Of a stretch of 64,000 bases of DNA, positions 1-8,426 are shown piece by piece. A program made the translations under genes and the position numbers. The DNA is from Clostridium sp. AM58-1XD (GTDB lineage Bacteria > Bacillota > Clostridia > Lachnospirales > Lachnospiraceae): the NCBI RefSeq assembly GCF_003464085.1, contig NZ_QSDR01000011.1, positions 1 to 64,000 on the forward strand. The letters run 5' to 3'. Numbering within the stretch: position 1 is the first letter of the stretch; the number at the start of each line of letters is the position of its first letter. The notes under the pieces were generated by a model, which made no database searches, had not been told where the DNA came from, and worked only from the letters and a program-made list of their open reading frames with translations.

Positions 1-1
1 C

Positions 2-826
2 CTCAACTGTCCGATCGAAGAAATTTCTCCGTTTCTGGCTGTCAGTGAACAGGATATTATAGACGGAATCAACAGTGAGCTGGGAACGGACGTAAAAACC
101 ATGGATGAGGCCAGAAAGCTGCTGGACAGGGAACGTTACCGCCGTTTGGACAGACTGATTGATCAAAAATTTAAAGATGGGGACCTGATCAGACTTTTGG
201 GGCTATTCGAAGCCAGAGATAATGATGAAATCAACCGCCTCGTTACAGACAATGCTGATATCCCTACGATCTTTGAATATATTCTGGGAATTATATGGTA
301 TAAGACGAGTGAACGGGAGGGGAAGATTCTGGATTATATGAAGCTTTCTCTCGAAGCGGACCTGCTTCCAAAGACGCATGCTGCAGGCGGAGAAGCGGAT
401 ATTGTCTATGAATATGAGGAGAAGCCGGGAATATATCCTGCACATACGCTGCTCCTGGAAGCTACGCTGGCGAATTCTACAAACCAGAGAACTATGGAGA
501 TGGAACCGGTGTCACGCCATCTCGGTCAGCATCTGCTGAGAACAGGAAATGGAAATTCTTACTGTGTGTTCAGTAGCAATAAGCTGAATATCAACGTAAT
601 GGCAGATTTCCGCTGCCGAAAGCATATGCAGTATTTTGATACGACGGATTACGGCAGGTGGGTGGAAGGGATGAAGATTATTCCTGTGGAAACGACGGAA
701 CTGAAACGAATCATTTCCTCTCATCTTACGTATAAAGAGCTTTATCCCATTTTTGAAGCGGCATATCAGTCAGATAAGAAGCTGCCTGAATGGTATAGGG
801 AAGAAATTGCGGACAGGATATCCTAG
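2..826 (+). CDS. AlwI-family type II restriction endonuclease, 3' part (start lies before the window)
   Basis: The frame is already open at the first bases and the first ATG (101) has no ribosome binding site, so the true start is upstream. A PD-(D/E)xK-like core is visible: GGEADIVYEYE followed by LLLEATL, then a stretch rich in conserved-looking residues (TNQRTMEMEPVSRHLGQHL). This Asp...Glu-x-Thr arrangement followed by E-x-x-P-V-x-RH is what I know from the AlwI/PleI/MlyI group, enzymes that cut at a distance from short asymmetric sites. Its methyltransferase would be expected upstream, outside the window. The recognition site cannot be read from the sequence. The gene ends in a hairpin that encloses its stop codon. 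Confidence 0.75.
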   Translation, partial: LNCPIEEISPFLAVSEQDIIDGINSELGTDVKTMDEARKLLDRERYRRLDRLIDQKFKDGDLIRLLGLFEARDNDEINRLVTDNADIPTIFEYILGIIWYKTSEREGKILDYMKLSLEADLLPKTHAAGGEADIVYEYEEKPGIYPAHTLLLEATLANSTNQRTMEMEPVSRHLGQHLLRTGNGNSYCVFSSNKLNINVMADFRCRKHMQYFDTTDYGRWVEGMKIIPVETTELKRIISSHLTYKELYPIFEAAYQSDKKLPEWYREEIADRIS

Positions 827-850
827 TCCGCAATCTCTTCCCTGTTTTCT
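798..850. terminator. Bidirectional terminator between endonuclease and deacetylase genes
   Basis: A long inverted repeat pairs 798-814 (GGGAAGAAATTGCGGAC) with 826-842, with one bulge, and is followed by a T-rich run. The endonuclease stop codon sits at the loop boundary. It can serve both convergent genes. Confidence 0.7.
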
Positions 851-866
851 ATATAGGCGATCTTTC

Positions 867-1730
867 TTATTTGGTTCTCTCAGCCGTGGTTTCCTCCGGA
901 ACATCCGGTATTTGGCGGCCTTCATGATCAAGATGATAATTGTCACGGTAGATCAGCTGGGAGATGGGGACGAGCTCATAACCTTTCTTCTGAAGGCCTG
1001 TGATCACATCCTCCAGGGCCTGAGGCGTGTACTTAGCTCCATTGTGCATGAGGATGATAGAACCGCCGGCAAGATGACTGTGATTAACCACCGTGTCAAT
1101 AATGGACTGTGAGCCGTAATCCTTCCAGTCCAGGCTGTCCACATCCCATTCGATGGGATAATAACCGAGCTCTTTTGAAATGGAGATCACATCGTTGTCA
1201 TAATCACCGTATGGCGGACGGAATAAGGACATTTCCTGCCCAGTCAGCGCTTTCACCTTTTCATGAGTACTGGTGATTTCAGAACGTATGGCGTCGCCGT
1301 CCAGCTGACTCATATTCTTATGGTTTTCACTGTGATTTCCAAGGTCATGCCCTTGAGAGGCGATGTATTTTACATCTTCCGGGTATTTTTCCACCCAACC
1401 TCCGGTCATAAAAAAGGTGGCCTTCACCCCGTGCTTTGATAGGATATCCATGATCTGTCTCGTGTCCTCATTCCCCCAGGCAGCGTCAAAACTGAGGGCG
1501 ACTTTAGGTTTCTTGGTGCTGACACAATAAATTGGAAGTTCCCTGTCTTTATAACGGTGATTTCCCGCAGTCGGCGCAGAGAGTATGTGAAACGAACTTA
1601 CGGACATGGCCAAACGGCCCTGTTCATAAAAAGTTACGGCGGCACCTGCGGTAAGGAGTATGAGAGCCATCCAGAATAAGGCATTTTCAGAAAAGCAATG
1701 GAAAGAAAATCGTTTCATGCGGTGCTCCAC
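867..1730 (-). CDS. Membrane-anchored polysaccharide deacetylase (NodB domain)
   Basis: 287 aa. An N-terminal hydrophobic segment (about residues 12-32) works as signal or anchor, and a NodB homology domain fills roughly residues 70-265. The catalytic motifs are visible in order: SFDAAWG (motif 1, with Ala-Trp-Gly after the Asp, as in the PdaB-like branch rather than the usual TFDDG), HSENH (metal-binding H-x3-H), RPPYGDYD, WDVDSLDW and ILMHNG. The family removes acetyl groups from peptidoglycan or other surface glycans outside the membrane. The PdaB-like first motif suggests a cell-wall or spore-cortex role, but the substrate is not determined. It is divergent from the sortase gene across a 207 bp gap that holds a dispersed repeat. 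Confidence 0.88.
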   Translation of the reverse strand: MEHRMKRFSFHCFSENALFWMALILLTAGAAVTFYEQGRLAMSVSSFHILSAPTAGNHRYKDRELPIYCVSTKKPKVALSFDAAWGNEDTRQIMDILSKHGVKATFFMTGGWVEKYPEDVKYIASQGHDLGNHSENHKNMSQLDGDAIRSEITSTHEKVKALTGQEMSLFRPPYGDYDNDVISISKELGYYPIEWDVDSLDWKDYGSQSIIDTVVNHSHLAGGSIILMHNGAKYTPQALEDVITGLQKKGYELVPISQLIYRDNYHLDHEGRQIPDVPEETTAERTK

Positions 1731-1820
1731 AATCGATATTAGTATTATTGTATGGGGCGGAAAATGGCATTATGACTGAATGGAACGATTAGGCTTGTGC
1801 CAGCCCGCAAGGAGAATTAT

Positions 1821-1896
1821 AATGAAAATTAGTGACGAGCGAGAAAGCGCGGAACTATTTGCTACGGCTTGACTGAAAGATCAAGCTGGTTTTCCG
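1821..1896 (+). repeat. Dispersed intergenic repeat family B, copy 1
   Basis: About 76 bp including AGTGACGAGCGAGAAAGCGC, GGAACTATTTGCTACGG and a small hairpin CTTGACTGAAAGATCAAG. The same order of blocks recurs at 47231-47304, and the front part at 32313-32345 and 47334-47371. It lies between the divergent deacetylase and sortase genes. Confidence 0.75.
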
Positions 1897-1937
1897 TAAG
1901 TTATTTTATAAATTCGCAGGATATGGGAGGGACATCT

Positions 1938-2747
1938 ATGGGAAAAATAAGGAGAATACTGATTATCATACTTTTACTGGCGGCATTAGCCAGCGGCGTC
2001 CTTGTAGCAGTTGATTATATAGGAAAAATGAAAGAAGCTAAGGAATATGAAAAGCTGGCTGAAATCGTACAGACGACGGACCAGGCAGGAGCAGCCGAAG
2101 GCAGTACGGAGGAAAAGGAAGACGACGGTGAGGAAGCATATGTTTCACCGATTGATTTTGACAAGCTTGCAGAAATGAATTCCGAAACGGTAGGATGGAT
2201 TAAGATTCCGGATACACCGATTGACTACCCGATTGTTCAGACGGGAAATAACGACAAATATCTCCATACGGATTTTGAAGGCAGAGAAAGCGCAGGAGGA
2301 TCAATATATCTGGATTTTGAAAGTTCATCCGATATGAAGGGAAAGAATAACATCCTCTATGGGCATCATATGAAAAACGGTTCTATGTTTAAGGCTCTTG
2401 TCAAATATAAAGACAGAGAGTATTTTGAAAGCCACCCGTATTTTACAATCTATACTCCGGAGGAGGAAATTCGTTTAAAAATTATATCTGCATATTACGG
2501 AGAAGCGGATCCGGAAGCGAGGCGTACCAGGTTTCAATCACAGGAAGCATTCGATGAATTTGTAAATCACATGATCTCTTTGTGCCCCTATGCGGTAAAA
2601 CTGGAAGGCAGGGTCGAGTCCCTGTATACGCTCATCACTTGCAGCTATGAGTTTGATGACGCCAGGACGTTTGTATTTGCAGTTCCGGCAGATAAAGAAG
2701 GGAATATCATTTATTCGGAAGCCGGGGATGAGGCAGAGGCTCAATAA
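1938..2747 (+). CDS. srtB: Class B sortase
   Basis: 269 aa from ATG 1938, chosen because GGGAGGGA lies just upstream; an upstream in-frame TTG at 1869 falls in a repeat and has no such site. One N-terminal membrane anchor (residues about 5-25) is followed by an acidic linker and the sortase domain. The catalytic set is complete: His143 in YGHHMKNG, Cys235 in TLITCSYEF and Arg243 in DARTF. Class B sortases join a secreted protein to peptidoglycan or a pilus base. No protein in this window carries a clear sorting motif, so its substrate must be encoded elsewhere. A terminator follows the gene. Confidence 0.93.
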   Translation: MGKIRRILIIILLLAALASGVLVAVDYIGKMKEAKEYEKLAEIVQTTDQAGAAEGSTEEKEDDGEEAYVSPIDFDKLAEMNSETVGWIKIPDTPIDYPIVQTGNNDKYLHTDFEGRESAGGSIYLDFESSSDMKGKNNILYGHHMKNGSMFKALVKYKDREYFESHPYFTIYTPEEEIRLKIISAYYGEADPEARRTRFQSQEAFDEFVNHMISLCPYAVKLEGRVESLYTLITCSYEFDDARTFVFAVPADKEGNIIYSEAGDEAEAQ

Positions 2748-2767
2748 TCAAAAAATAGAATTGAAAG

Positions 2768-2810
2768 GTGTCAGGCAGACAGGAGGTATTCTGCCCGGCA
2801 CTTTTCTTTC
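2768..2810 (+). terminator. Rho-independent terminator after sortase gene
   Basis: Imperfect stem GTGTCAGGCAGA / TCTGCCCGGCAC (2768-2801) followed by TTTTCTTTC, 20 bases after the sortase stop codon. Confidence 0.7.
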
Positions 2811-2898
2811 ATTGTATATACGAAGCGGTTGGAAAAAATGAGGGCCAAAAGAAACTACCGTACATGTGAACGTGAAGGCAAAAAAAATTTGCATTTAA

Positions 2899-2941
2899 TT
2901 AGCACTCGACTATTGACAGTGCTAATAATATGTGATATGTT
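2899..2941 (+). promoter_or_regulatory. CIRCE operator overlapping the clpB promoter
   Basis: TTAGCACTC (2899-2907), nine bases, then CAGTGCTAA (2917-2925). This matches the HrcA operator TTAGCACTC-N9-GAGTGCTAA except for one base in the right arm. A sigma-A promoter runs through it: TTGACA at 2913-2918, 17 bases, then TATGTT at 2936-2941. HrcA bound here would cover the -35 box. CIRCE control of clpB, rather than CtsR control, is therefore expected. Confidence 0.93.
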
Positions 2942-3000
2942 ATAGTACGTATAGAACAAAAATAACTGGATTCATACAACCCGGTAAAGGAGGCGAACGT

Positions 3001-5592
3001 ATGAATATTAATAAATTTACACAGAAATCCATGGAGGCTGTACAGAACTGTGAGAAGCTGGCATATGAACACGGCAACCAGCAGATTGAGCAGGAGCATC
3101 TGCTATTCAGCATGCTGACAATTGAGGACAGCCTGATATTAAAACTGATTACAAAAATGAACATTTCTCAGGAGATGTTTTTGAATGAGGTACAGCAGTC
3201 TGTCGAGAAACTACCTAAGGTGAGCGGAAACAGTCAGGTATATGTGAGCGGCGATCTAAATAAGGTCTTAATTAACGCAGAGGACGAGGCAAAGGCCATG
3301 GGAGACGAGTACGTTTCCGTCGAGCATCTGTTCTTATCCATGTTGAAGCAGCCGGACCGTACTATGAAAGAATTGTTCCGTCAGTACGGAATAACAAGAG
3401 AAACATTTCTCCAGGCGCTTTCTACAGTAAGGGGGAACCAGCGGGTGGTTAGCGACAACCCGGAAGCCACGTATGACACGCTTGAAAAATACGGCTATGA
3501 TCTGGTGGAAAGGGCCAGGGACCAGAAGCTGGATCCCGTAATCGGCCGTGACAGTGAGATCAGGAATGTGATCCGCATTTTGTCCAGAAAGACGAAAAAC
3601 AATCCGGTTTTAATCGGGGAACCTGGCGTCGGAAAGACGGCTGTCGTAGAAGGCCTGGCTCAGCGTATTGTACGCGGTGACGTACCGGAAGGGCTGAAGG
3701 ACAGGAAGCTGTTTGCTCTGGACATGGGAGCGCTTGTGGCAGGAGCAAAATACAGAGGTGAATTCGAAGAGAGGCTGAAAGCCGTTCTGGAAGAGGTTAA
3801 AAAGAGCGAAGGACAGATCATCCTGTTTATCGATGAACTTCATACCATCGTGGGAGCCGGAAAGACGGAAGGCTCCATGGACGCGGGCAACCTCTTAAAG
3901 CCTATGCTGGCAAGAGGCGAACTCCACTGTATCGGTGCGACGACCCTGGACGAATACAGGAAGTATATTGAAAAAGATGCTGCTCTGGAACGCCGTTTTC
4001 AGCCTGTACTGGTAGATCAGCCTACGGTAGAAGATACGATTTCCATTCTCAGGGGGCTGAAGGAACGGTATGAGGTATACCACGGCGTCAAGATTACGGA
4101 CTCCGCCCTTGTCTCGGCAGCCGTTCTTTCGGACCGGTATATTACAGATCGTTTCCTCCCTGATAAGGCCATTGACCTTGTGGATGAAGCATGTGCTCTG
4201 ATAAAAACAGAATTGGATTCCATGCCGACGGAGCTGGATGAACTTTCCAGAAAAATTATGCAGATGGAAATTGAAGAGGCTGCTCTTAAAAAGGAGACGG
4301 ATCATCTCAGCAAAGAACGCCTGGAAACCATTCAGAAGGATCTGGCAGAACTTCACGATAAATTTACATCTCAGAAAGCGCAGTGGGAGAATGAAAAAGC
4401 CAGTGTTGACAAACTCTCCGGTCTCAGGGAAGAAATTGAACTGCTGAACCGCCAGATTCAGGAGGCGCAGCAGAATTACGATCTGAATAAGGCTGCAGAG
4501 CTTCAGTATGGAAAGCTGCCTCAGCTTCAGAAACAGCTGGAGGAAGAGGAAGAAAAGATCAAGAGCCAGGATTTAAGCCTCGTTCACGAGAGCGTTACGG
4601 AAGATGAAATCGCTAAAATCATCTCCAGGTGGACGAATATTCCTGTGGCTAAGCTGACAGAAAGCGAGAGGAGCAAAACGCTTCATCTGGACGAAGTGCT
4701 TCACAAGAGGGTTGTCGGCCAGGATGAAGGTGTTGAAAAGGTGACAGAAGCGATCATCCGTTCCAAGGCAGGCATTAAAGACCCGACGAAACCGATCGGA
4801 TCGTTTATGTTCCTCGGACCGACCGGCGTAGGTAAAACAGAGCTGGCCAAAGCGTTGGCAGAGTCTCTGTTTGACGACGAGTCCAATATGATTCGTATCG
4901 ACATGAGCGAATATATGGAGAAATTCTCCGTATCACGTCTGATCGGAGCGCCTCCAGGATATGTGGGGTATGATGAAGGCGGCCAGCTGACAGAAGCAGT
5001 CCGCAGAAAACCGTATTCCGTAGTCCTTTTTGACGAGGTGGAGAAGGCTCATCCTGATGTGTTCAACATCCTTCTGCAGGTGCTGGACGACGGACGGATC
5101 ACGGATTCCATGGGTAAAACGGTAGACTTTAAAAATACGATTCTGATTATGACTTCTAATATCGGTTCCCAGTATCTGCTGGATGGAATCGATGAAAACG
5201 GCGCCATAAGGCCGGAGGCAGAAGCGATGGTCATGAATGATCTGAGAAATCACTTCAGGCCTGAATTCCTCAACCGCCTGGATGAGATGATACTCTTTAA
5301 GCCTCTGACAAAGGAAAATATCGGCGGTATTATAGAACTTCTAATCGATGATCTGAACAGGCGACTTGCCGACAAGGAACTCTCGATTGCCATGACAGAC
5401 AGTGCCAAGAGCTATGTTGTAGACCATGGATATGATCCGGTTTATGGAGCACGGCCGTTAAAACGATATGTGCAGAAATATGTGGAGACACTTGCGGCTA
5501 AGATGATCCTTGAAGATAAGGTACACACCGGCAATACGATTGTGATTGATACTTCAGAAGATGACAGCCGCCTGATCGGATATGCGGAGTAG
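3001..5592 (+). CDS. clpB: ATP-dependent disaggregase ClpB
   Basis: 863 aa from ATG 3001, with AAAGGAGG just upstream; the open frame reaches back into the promoter, but only this start has a ribosome binding site. Order of parts: Clp N-domain (about 1-150), AAA+ 1 with Walker A GEPGVGKT at 206-213, a long charged middle coiled coil (about 400-530) that separates ClpB from ClpC/ClpA, and AAA+ 2 with GPTGVGKT at 606-613, followed by the C-terminal D2-small domain. It rescues aggregated proteins with DnaK in the cytoplasm. It is a single-gene unit under a CIRCE operator, so heat-inducible through HrcA. Confidence 0.97.
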   Translation: MNINKFTQKSMEAVQNCEKLAYEHGNQQIEQEHLLFSMLTIEDSLILKLITKMNISQEMFLNEVQQSVEKLPKVSGNSQVYVSGDLNKVLINAEDEAKAMGDEYVSVEHLFLSMLKQPDRTMKELFRQYGITRETFLQALSTVRGNQRVVSDNPEATYDTLEKYGYDLVERARDQKLDPVIGRDSEIRNVIRILSRKTKNNPVLIGEPGVGKTAVVEGLAQRIVRGDVPEGLKDRKLFALDMGALVAGAKYRGEFEERLKAVLEEVKKSEGQIILFIDELHTIVGAGKTEGSMDAGNLLKPMLARGELHCIGATTLDEYRKYIEKDAALERRFQPVLVDQPTVEDTISILRGLKERYEVYHGVKITDSALVSAAVLSDRYITDRFLPDKAIDLVDEACALIKTELDSMPTELDELSRKIMQMEIEEAALKKETDHLSKERLETIQKDLAELHDKFTSQKAQWENEKASVDKLSGLREEIELLNRQIQEAQQNYDLNKAAELQYGKLPQLQKQLEEEEEKIKSQDLSLVHESVTEDEIAKIISRWTNIPVAKLTESERSKTLHLDEVLHKRVVGQDEGVEKVTEAIIRSKAGIKDPTKPIGSFMFLGPTGVGKTELAKALAESLFDDESNMIRIDMSEYMEKFSVSRLIGAPPGYVGYDEGGQLTEAVRRKPYSVVLFDEVEKAHPDVFNILLQVLDDGRITDSMGKTVDFKNTILIMTSNIGSQYLLDGIDENGAIRPEAEAMVMNDLRNHFRPEFLNRLDEMILFKPLTKENIGGIIELLIDDLNRRLADKELSIAMTDSAKSYVVDHGYDPVYGARPLKRYVQKYVETLAAKMILEDKVHTGNTIVIDTSEDDSRLIGYAE

Positions 5593-5635
5593 TTGAACGT
5601 TACTGTTCATAAGGTAACGTTACGAAAACTGGTGA

Positions 5636-5665
5636 TTGACAAAACATGATTTTCCGGCGTATAAT
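5636..5665 (+). promoter_or_regulatory. Sigma-A promoter of the fluoride-riboswitch transcript
   Basis: TTGACA (5636-5641), 18 bases, TATAAT (5660-5665). Both boxes are perfect. Transcription would begin at the first bases of the riboswitch. Confidence 0.85.
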
Positions 5666-5670
5666 AACCA

Positions 5671-5771
5671 CGGGAATGAGGTTCTCCCATAGCATGAATA
5701 ATTATAATTGCTAAAACTGCTTATAAGCTGATGACTTCTGTATAACAATACAGGGGTTATCAGCTTTTTTG
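5671..5771 (+). promoter_or_regulatory. Fluoride riboswitch (crcB RNA) with terminator
   Basis: The aptamer is recognisable from GGGAATGAGGTTCTCCC (5672-5688) and AACTGC...AAGCTGATGAC (to 5735), the conserved blocks of crcB RNAs. The GGGA/TCCC helix forms. GAGGT (5678-5682) can pair with ACTTC (5734-5738), the expected long-range pairing. An extra hairpin (GCATGAATAATTATAATTGC) is inserted between the blocks. The 3' part of the aptamer is also the left arm of the terminator, so fluoride binding should prevent termination and turn the downstream antiporter on. The assignment is from memory of the motif, not from a covariance search. Confidence 0.82.
5725..5770 (+). terminator. Riboswitch expression-platform terminator
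   Basis: A 19-pair stem between 5725-5743 and 5748-5766 with loop AACA, followed by a T run. It shares sequence with the aptamer, which makes the two folds mutually exclusive. Confidence 0.88.
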
Positions 5772-5923
5772 TTACATTAGGAAAGTTCTCCGAACTATCC
5801 TATGTAACAAAAAATCCCTCCGGGCAGGGGCGCCCTGCTACGGTAAGGAATGATGTCGCTGAAGCGACCCGCCGCAGGCGGAGAATCCCGCGAGCGGGAT
5901 TCATTCTTATCTTATAAGATAAG
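5771..5923. repeat. Array of six consecutive palindromes in the antiporter leader
   Basis: In order: 5771-5808 (GTTACAT...ATGTAAC), 5824-5838 (GCAGGG-GCG-CCCTGC), 5855-5868 (GTCGCT-GA-AGCGAC), 5869-5881 (CCGCC-GCA-GGCGG), 5884-5901 (AATCCCGC-GA-GCGGGATT) and a perfect palindrome at 5906-5923. The middle three are enclosed by GGAATGA (5848-5854) and TCATTC. It looks like an inserted repetitive extragenic element placed between riboswitch and start codon, so it would be transcribed as structured 5' UTR. Confidence 0.8.
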
Positions 5924-5996
5924 AGTGATCTGTAAAGACTGTAAGCCCCTCAACAAACGAACCGCAAAAGCGGAAAAAGAAAGGCAGGTAAATAAC

Positions 5997-7177
5997 ATGC
6001 TGAATAGTCTTGCTTACGTTTTTCTTATGGGAATGGCTCTTGGATGGCTGTTTAAAAAACTAAGGCTTCCGAGCCTGTTGGGAATGCTGCTTACGGGCAT
6101 TCTCTTAGGGCCGTACGGATTGAATCTTCTGGACGGTTCCATTTTGGGAATATCAGCCGATTTGAGACAGCTGGCGCTGATTATTATTCTTATGAGAGCA
6201 GGTCTTGCACTGGATATAAGGGATCTTATAAAGGTGGGAAGGCCTGCAGTTCTGATGTGCTTTCTGCCTGCATGCTTTGAGATCGCAGGAATGCTGATCC
6301 TGGCTCCGCGCATTCTCGGGATATCTGTTCTGGAGGCGGCCGTAATGGGGTCTGTGATAGCTGCAGTTTCCCCTGCTGTTATTGTACCTAAATGCTGCAT
6401 TTGATGGAAAATGGATATGGTACAAAACAGGGCATCCCTCAGCTGATTATGGCAGGGGCATCGGTAGACGATGTATTTGTAATCGTGATGTTTACGGCGT
6501 TTACGGGCCTGGCACAGGGAGAAGGAATTTCACCGGCTGGTTTCGTACAGATTCCAGTATCGATTCTTCTTGGCATGGCTGTGGGAATTCTGACGGGCAG
6601 CCTGGCGGCAGTGTATTTTAAGAAAGTACATATCCGCGATTCTATCAAGGTGGTTATTCTGCTCAGTATTGCATTTCTGATGGCGGCAGCGGAGAGCCGA
6701 CTGAAAGGAGTGGTTCCATTTTCAGGGCTTCTGGCTGTTATGAGTATGGGTGCGGCTCTGGAGAAGAAAAGAGATGAGGTTGCGGTCCGCCTGGCGGCTA
6801 AATTTTCTAAGCTTTGGATCGCCGCCGAGGTGCTGCTGTTCGTTCTCGTGGGAGCGACTGTGGATATCAGCTATGCTGCAGCGGCAGGGCCGGCAGCAGT
6901 TGTACTGATTTTAGGTGTACTGGTGTTTCGAATGGCGGGAGTTTTCTGCTGTATGGCGGGATCGGGACTCAGCCGGAAAGAGCGTCTGTTTTGTATGATT
7001 GCGTACACGCCCAAGGCCACGGTACAGGCAGCGATCGGCTCCATGCCTCTCGCTATGGGGCTGCCCTGCGGAAAGATTGTTTTGACGGTGGCCGTTCTGG
7101 CAATTTTGATTACGGCGCCGCTGGGGGCATTTGGAATTGACATGACATATGGACGGCTTTTGAAAAAGTCTGTCTGA
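5997..7177 (+). CDS. Cation:proton antiporter (CPA family), frameshifted in this sequence
   Basis: Reads as two overlapping frames: 5997-6404 (to residue about 135) and 6392-7177. Adding one A to the AAA at 6390-6392 would give an uninterrupted protein of about 393 aa (...AVIVPK-MLHLMENGYGTKQG...), a normal length for short CPA-type Na+(K+)/H+ antiporters, with about 11-12 membrane segments. ATG 5997 follows AAAGGCAGG; earlier in-frame ATGs lie in the palindrome array. It is preceded by a fluoride riboswitch. Na+/H+ antiporters are among the genes known to sit under such RNAs besides crcB and eriC, so a role in fluoride or pH tolerance is likely. The break looks like a homopolymer error but could be a real loss. 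Confidence 0.82.
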
Positions 7178-7247
7178 AACGGGAGAATCAGCGAATAATA
7201 CAGCCTGTCTTTTCATATAATCATATAAGCATTAGATAGTCTCGCGG

Positions 7248-7290
7248 AAACAGGCAAAAGTCAAACGAGCCTGATTTTGGCCTGTTTTCT
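7248..7290 (+). terminator. Terminator-like hairpin after antiporter
   Basis: AAACAGGC (7248-7255) pairs with GCCTGTTT (7280-7287), followed by TCTT. A 24-base loop makes it weaker than the others. Confidence 0.45.
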
Positions 7291-7323
7291 TCGGGAGAAT
7301 AAAAGAGAAAGGACAGGTTGGAA

Positions 7324-7563
7324 ATGGCAAGAGTCAGAAAGAGCAGCAGAGAAAAGCTCCAGGAAAAACTCATGGACGTACAGGAGGCAATAGAAAAATA
7401 TGAAGAGTGTCTCCAGCGTATGAAAGAAGAGAAAAAAGAATATGAAAGAGAACTGAAAGCTTTGGAGCTGGAAGAACTGATTGGTCTGATGAATGAAAGA
7501 AATATGTCTGTGGAAGACGTAAAACGCGTCATTGAAGAGACAGGACAGGCAATGAGCGCCTGA
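7324..7563 (+). CDS. Small coiled-coil protein of unknown function
   Basis: 79 aa from ATG 7324 (GAAAGGACAGG upstream). Residues about 8-52 form a highly charged coiled coil (KLQEKLMDVQEAIEKYEECLQ...), followed by a short helix-turn segment ELIGLMNERNMSVEDVKRVIEE. The layout resembles small DUF4315-type proteins often seen in mobile elements, but no mobile gene is nearby and I would not name it. Codon use and ribosome binding site are normal, so it is probably a real gene. Confidence 0.6.
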   Translation: MARVRKSSREKLQEKLMDVQEAIEKYEECLQRMKEEKKEYERELKALELEELIGLMNERNMSVEDVKRVIEETGQAMSA

Positions 7564-7571
7564 CCGGCGGA

Positions 7572-7602
7572 AAAACAGACAATAAAACAGACAATAAAAC
7601 AG
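7572..7602 (+). repeat. Short tandem repeat, 12-base unit
   Basis: AAAACAGACAAT occurs twice in tandem with a third partial copy, directly after the small coiled-coil gene and directly before the terminator stem. Confidence 0.8.
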
Positions 7603-7672
7603 CAGAGATCACGTGATTTGCAGGAGGCAGCCGACTGCCATATGCAAATACGTATCTCTGCTTATTTTTTTT
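7601..7672. terminator. Long bidirectional terminator between coiled-coil gene and luxS
   Basis: An outer stem of about 20 pairs (7601-7622 with 7643-7662, AGCAGAGAT...ATCTCTGCT) has an inner GGCAG-CCGA-CTGCC hairpin and ends in T8. It serves the convergent genes on both sides. Confidence 0.85.
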
Positions 7673-7688
7673 CTATGGAAATTATTCC

Positions 7689-8171
7689 TCAGTCTTCCGG
7701 ATAAATCAGACGGGAATCATCAATTCCTGACAGGACTTCTTTTAAAAATTTATCGGCCAGCCAGTTTGCCATCGGAAGATTCATATCGCGGCAGTTGCCG
7801 CAGTCTCTTGCGGTTGCACCCGGAACCTCTTCGCTGAAATCACGGATAAACTCAAACATGGAGGTCAAAAGCGGAATGACGTCCCTGGATTCATAGTCAC
7901 CGGTCATTAACAGGTAAAATCCGGTGCGACAGCCCATAGGGCCGAAATAGATGATTTGATTGCCGAAAGATGGATGATTTCTCAGATAAGTGGCAGCCAG
8001 ATGTTCAATCGTATGCATCTCTGCCGTGTTCATGACCGGTTCACAGTTGGGACGCGTCATACGGATATCAAATGTTGTGATGACGGCGTTTCCGGCCCTG
8101 TCTTTTCTGGAAACATAAACTCCGGGAAGCAGCTTTAAATGATTGATTGTAAAACTCGTTATTTTATCCAT
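7689..8171 (-). CDS. luxS: S-ribosylhomocysteine lyase LuxS
   Basis: 160 aa, the family's normal length. ATG at 8171 is chosen because AAGGAG precedes it by a suitable gap; an upstream TTG is inside the ribosome binding site region. The metal-binding motif HTIEHL and the C-terminal Cys in ATARDCGNC are present. The enzyme cleaves S-ribosylhomocysteine to homocysteine and the autoinducer-2 precursor, closing the activated methyl cycle in the cytosol. It is monocistronic, with its own promoter and about 120 bases of leader. Confidence 0.96.
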   Translation of the reverse strand: MDKITSFTINHLKLLPGVYVSRKDRAGNAVITTFDIRMTRPNCEPVMNTAEMHTIEHLAATYLRNHPSFGNQIIYFGPMGCRTGFYLLMTGDYESRDVIPLLTSMFEFIRDFSEEVPGATARDCGNCRDMNLPMANWLADKFLKEVLSGIDDSRLIYPED

Positions 8172-8294
8172 AAAGATTCTCCTTTTCAATAAGATCTCAT
8201 TTTAGCTCGATACTGTACATAGCGGTTTCATGCTTTTACAGCAGAAATCCGTGCAATGATTTCTTCCGAGGCGCTGTATCTGTCCGGCGGATAT

Positions 8295-8323
8295 AGTATA
8301 AAGGATAACGATAAATTTTACAA
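8295..8323 (-). promoter_or_regulatory. luxS promoter
   Basis: On the minus strand: TTGTAA (8323-8318), 17 bases, TATACT (8300-8295). Good spacing and near-consensus boxes upstream of luxS. Confidence 0.65.
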
Positions 8324-8426
8324 TAGGCAGAAAAAGACGAATTTTCAGAGCGGTTTCACCGGTTACTGCTTGACAATTACACCAAAATGTAACAATATAG
8401 AAGAATAATTTCAGGAGGAAAAAGCT

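Noticed and set aside
6385..6410. Programmed ribosomal frameshift in the antiporter gene
   Set aside because: No convincing slippery heptamer or downstream stimulatory structure; one-base losses of the same kind in several unrelated genes make a sequencing error more likely.
8190..8426. T-box leader before trpS
   Set aside because: No specifier loop, T-box sequence or terminator is visible in this gap.
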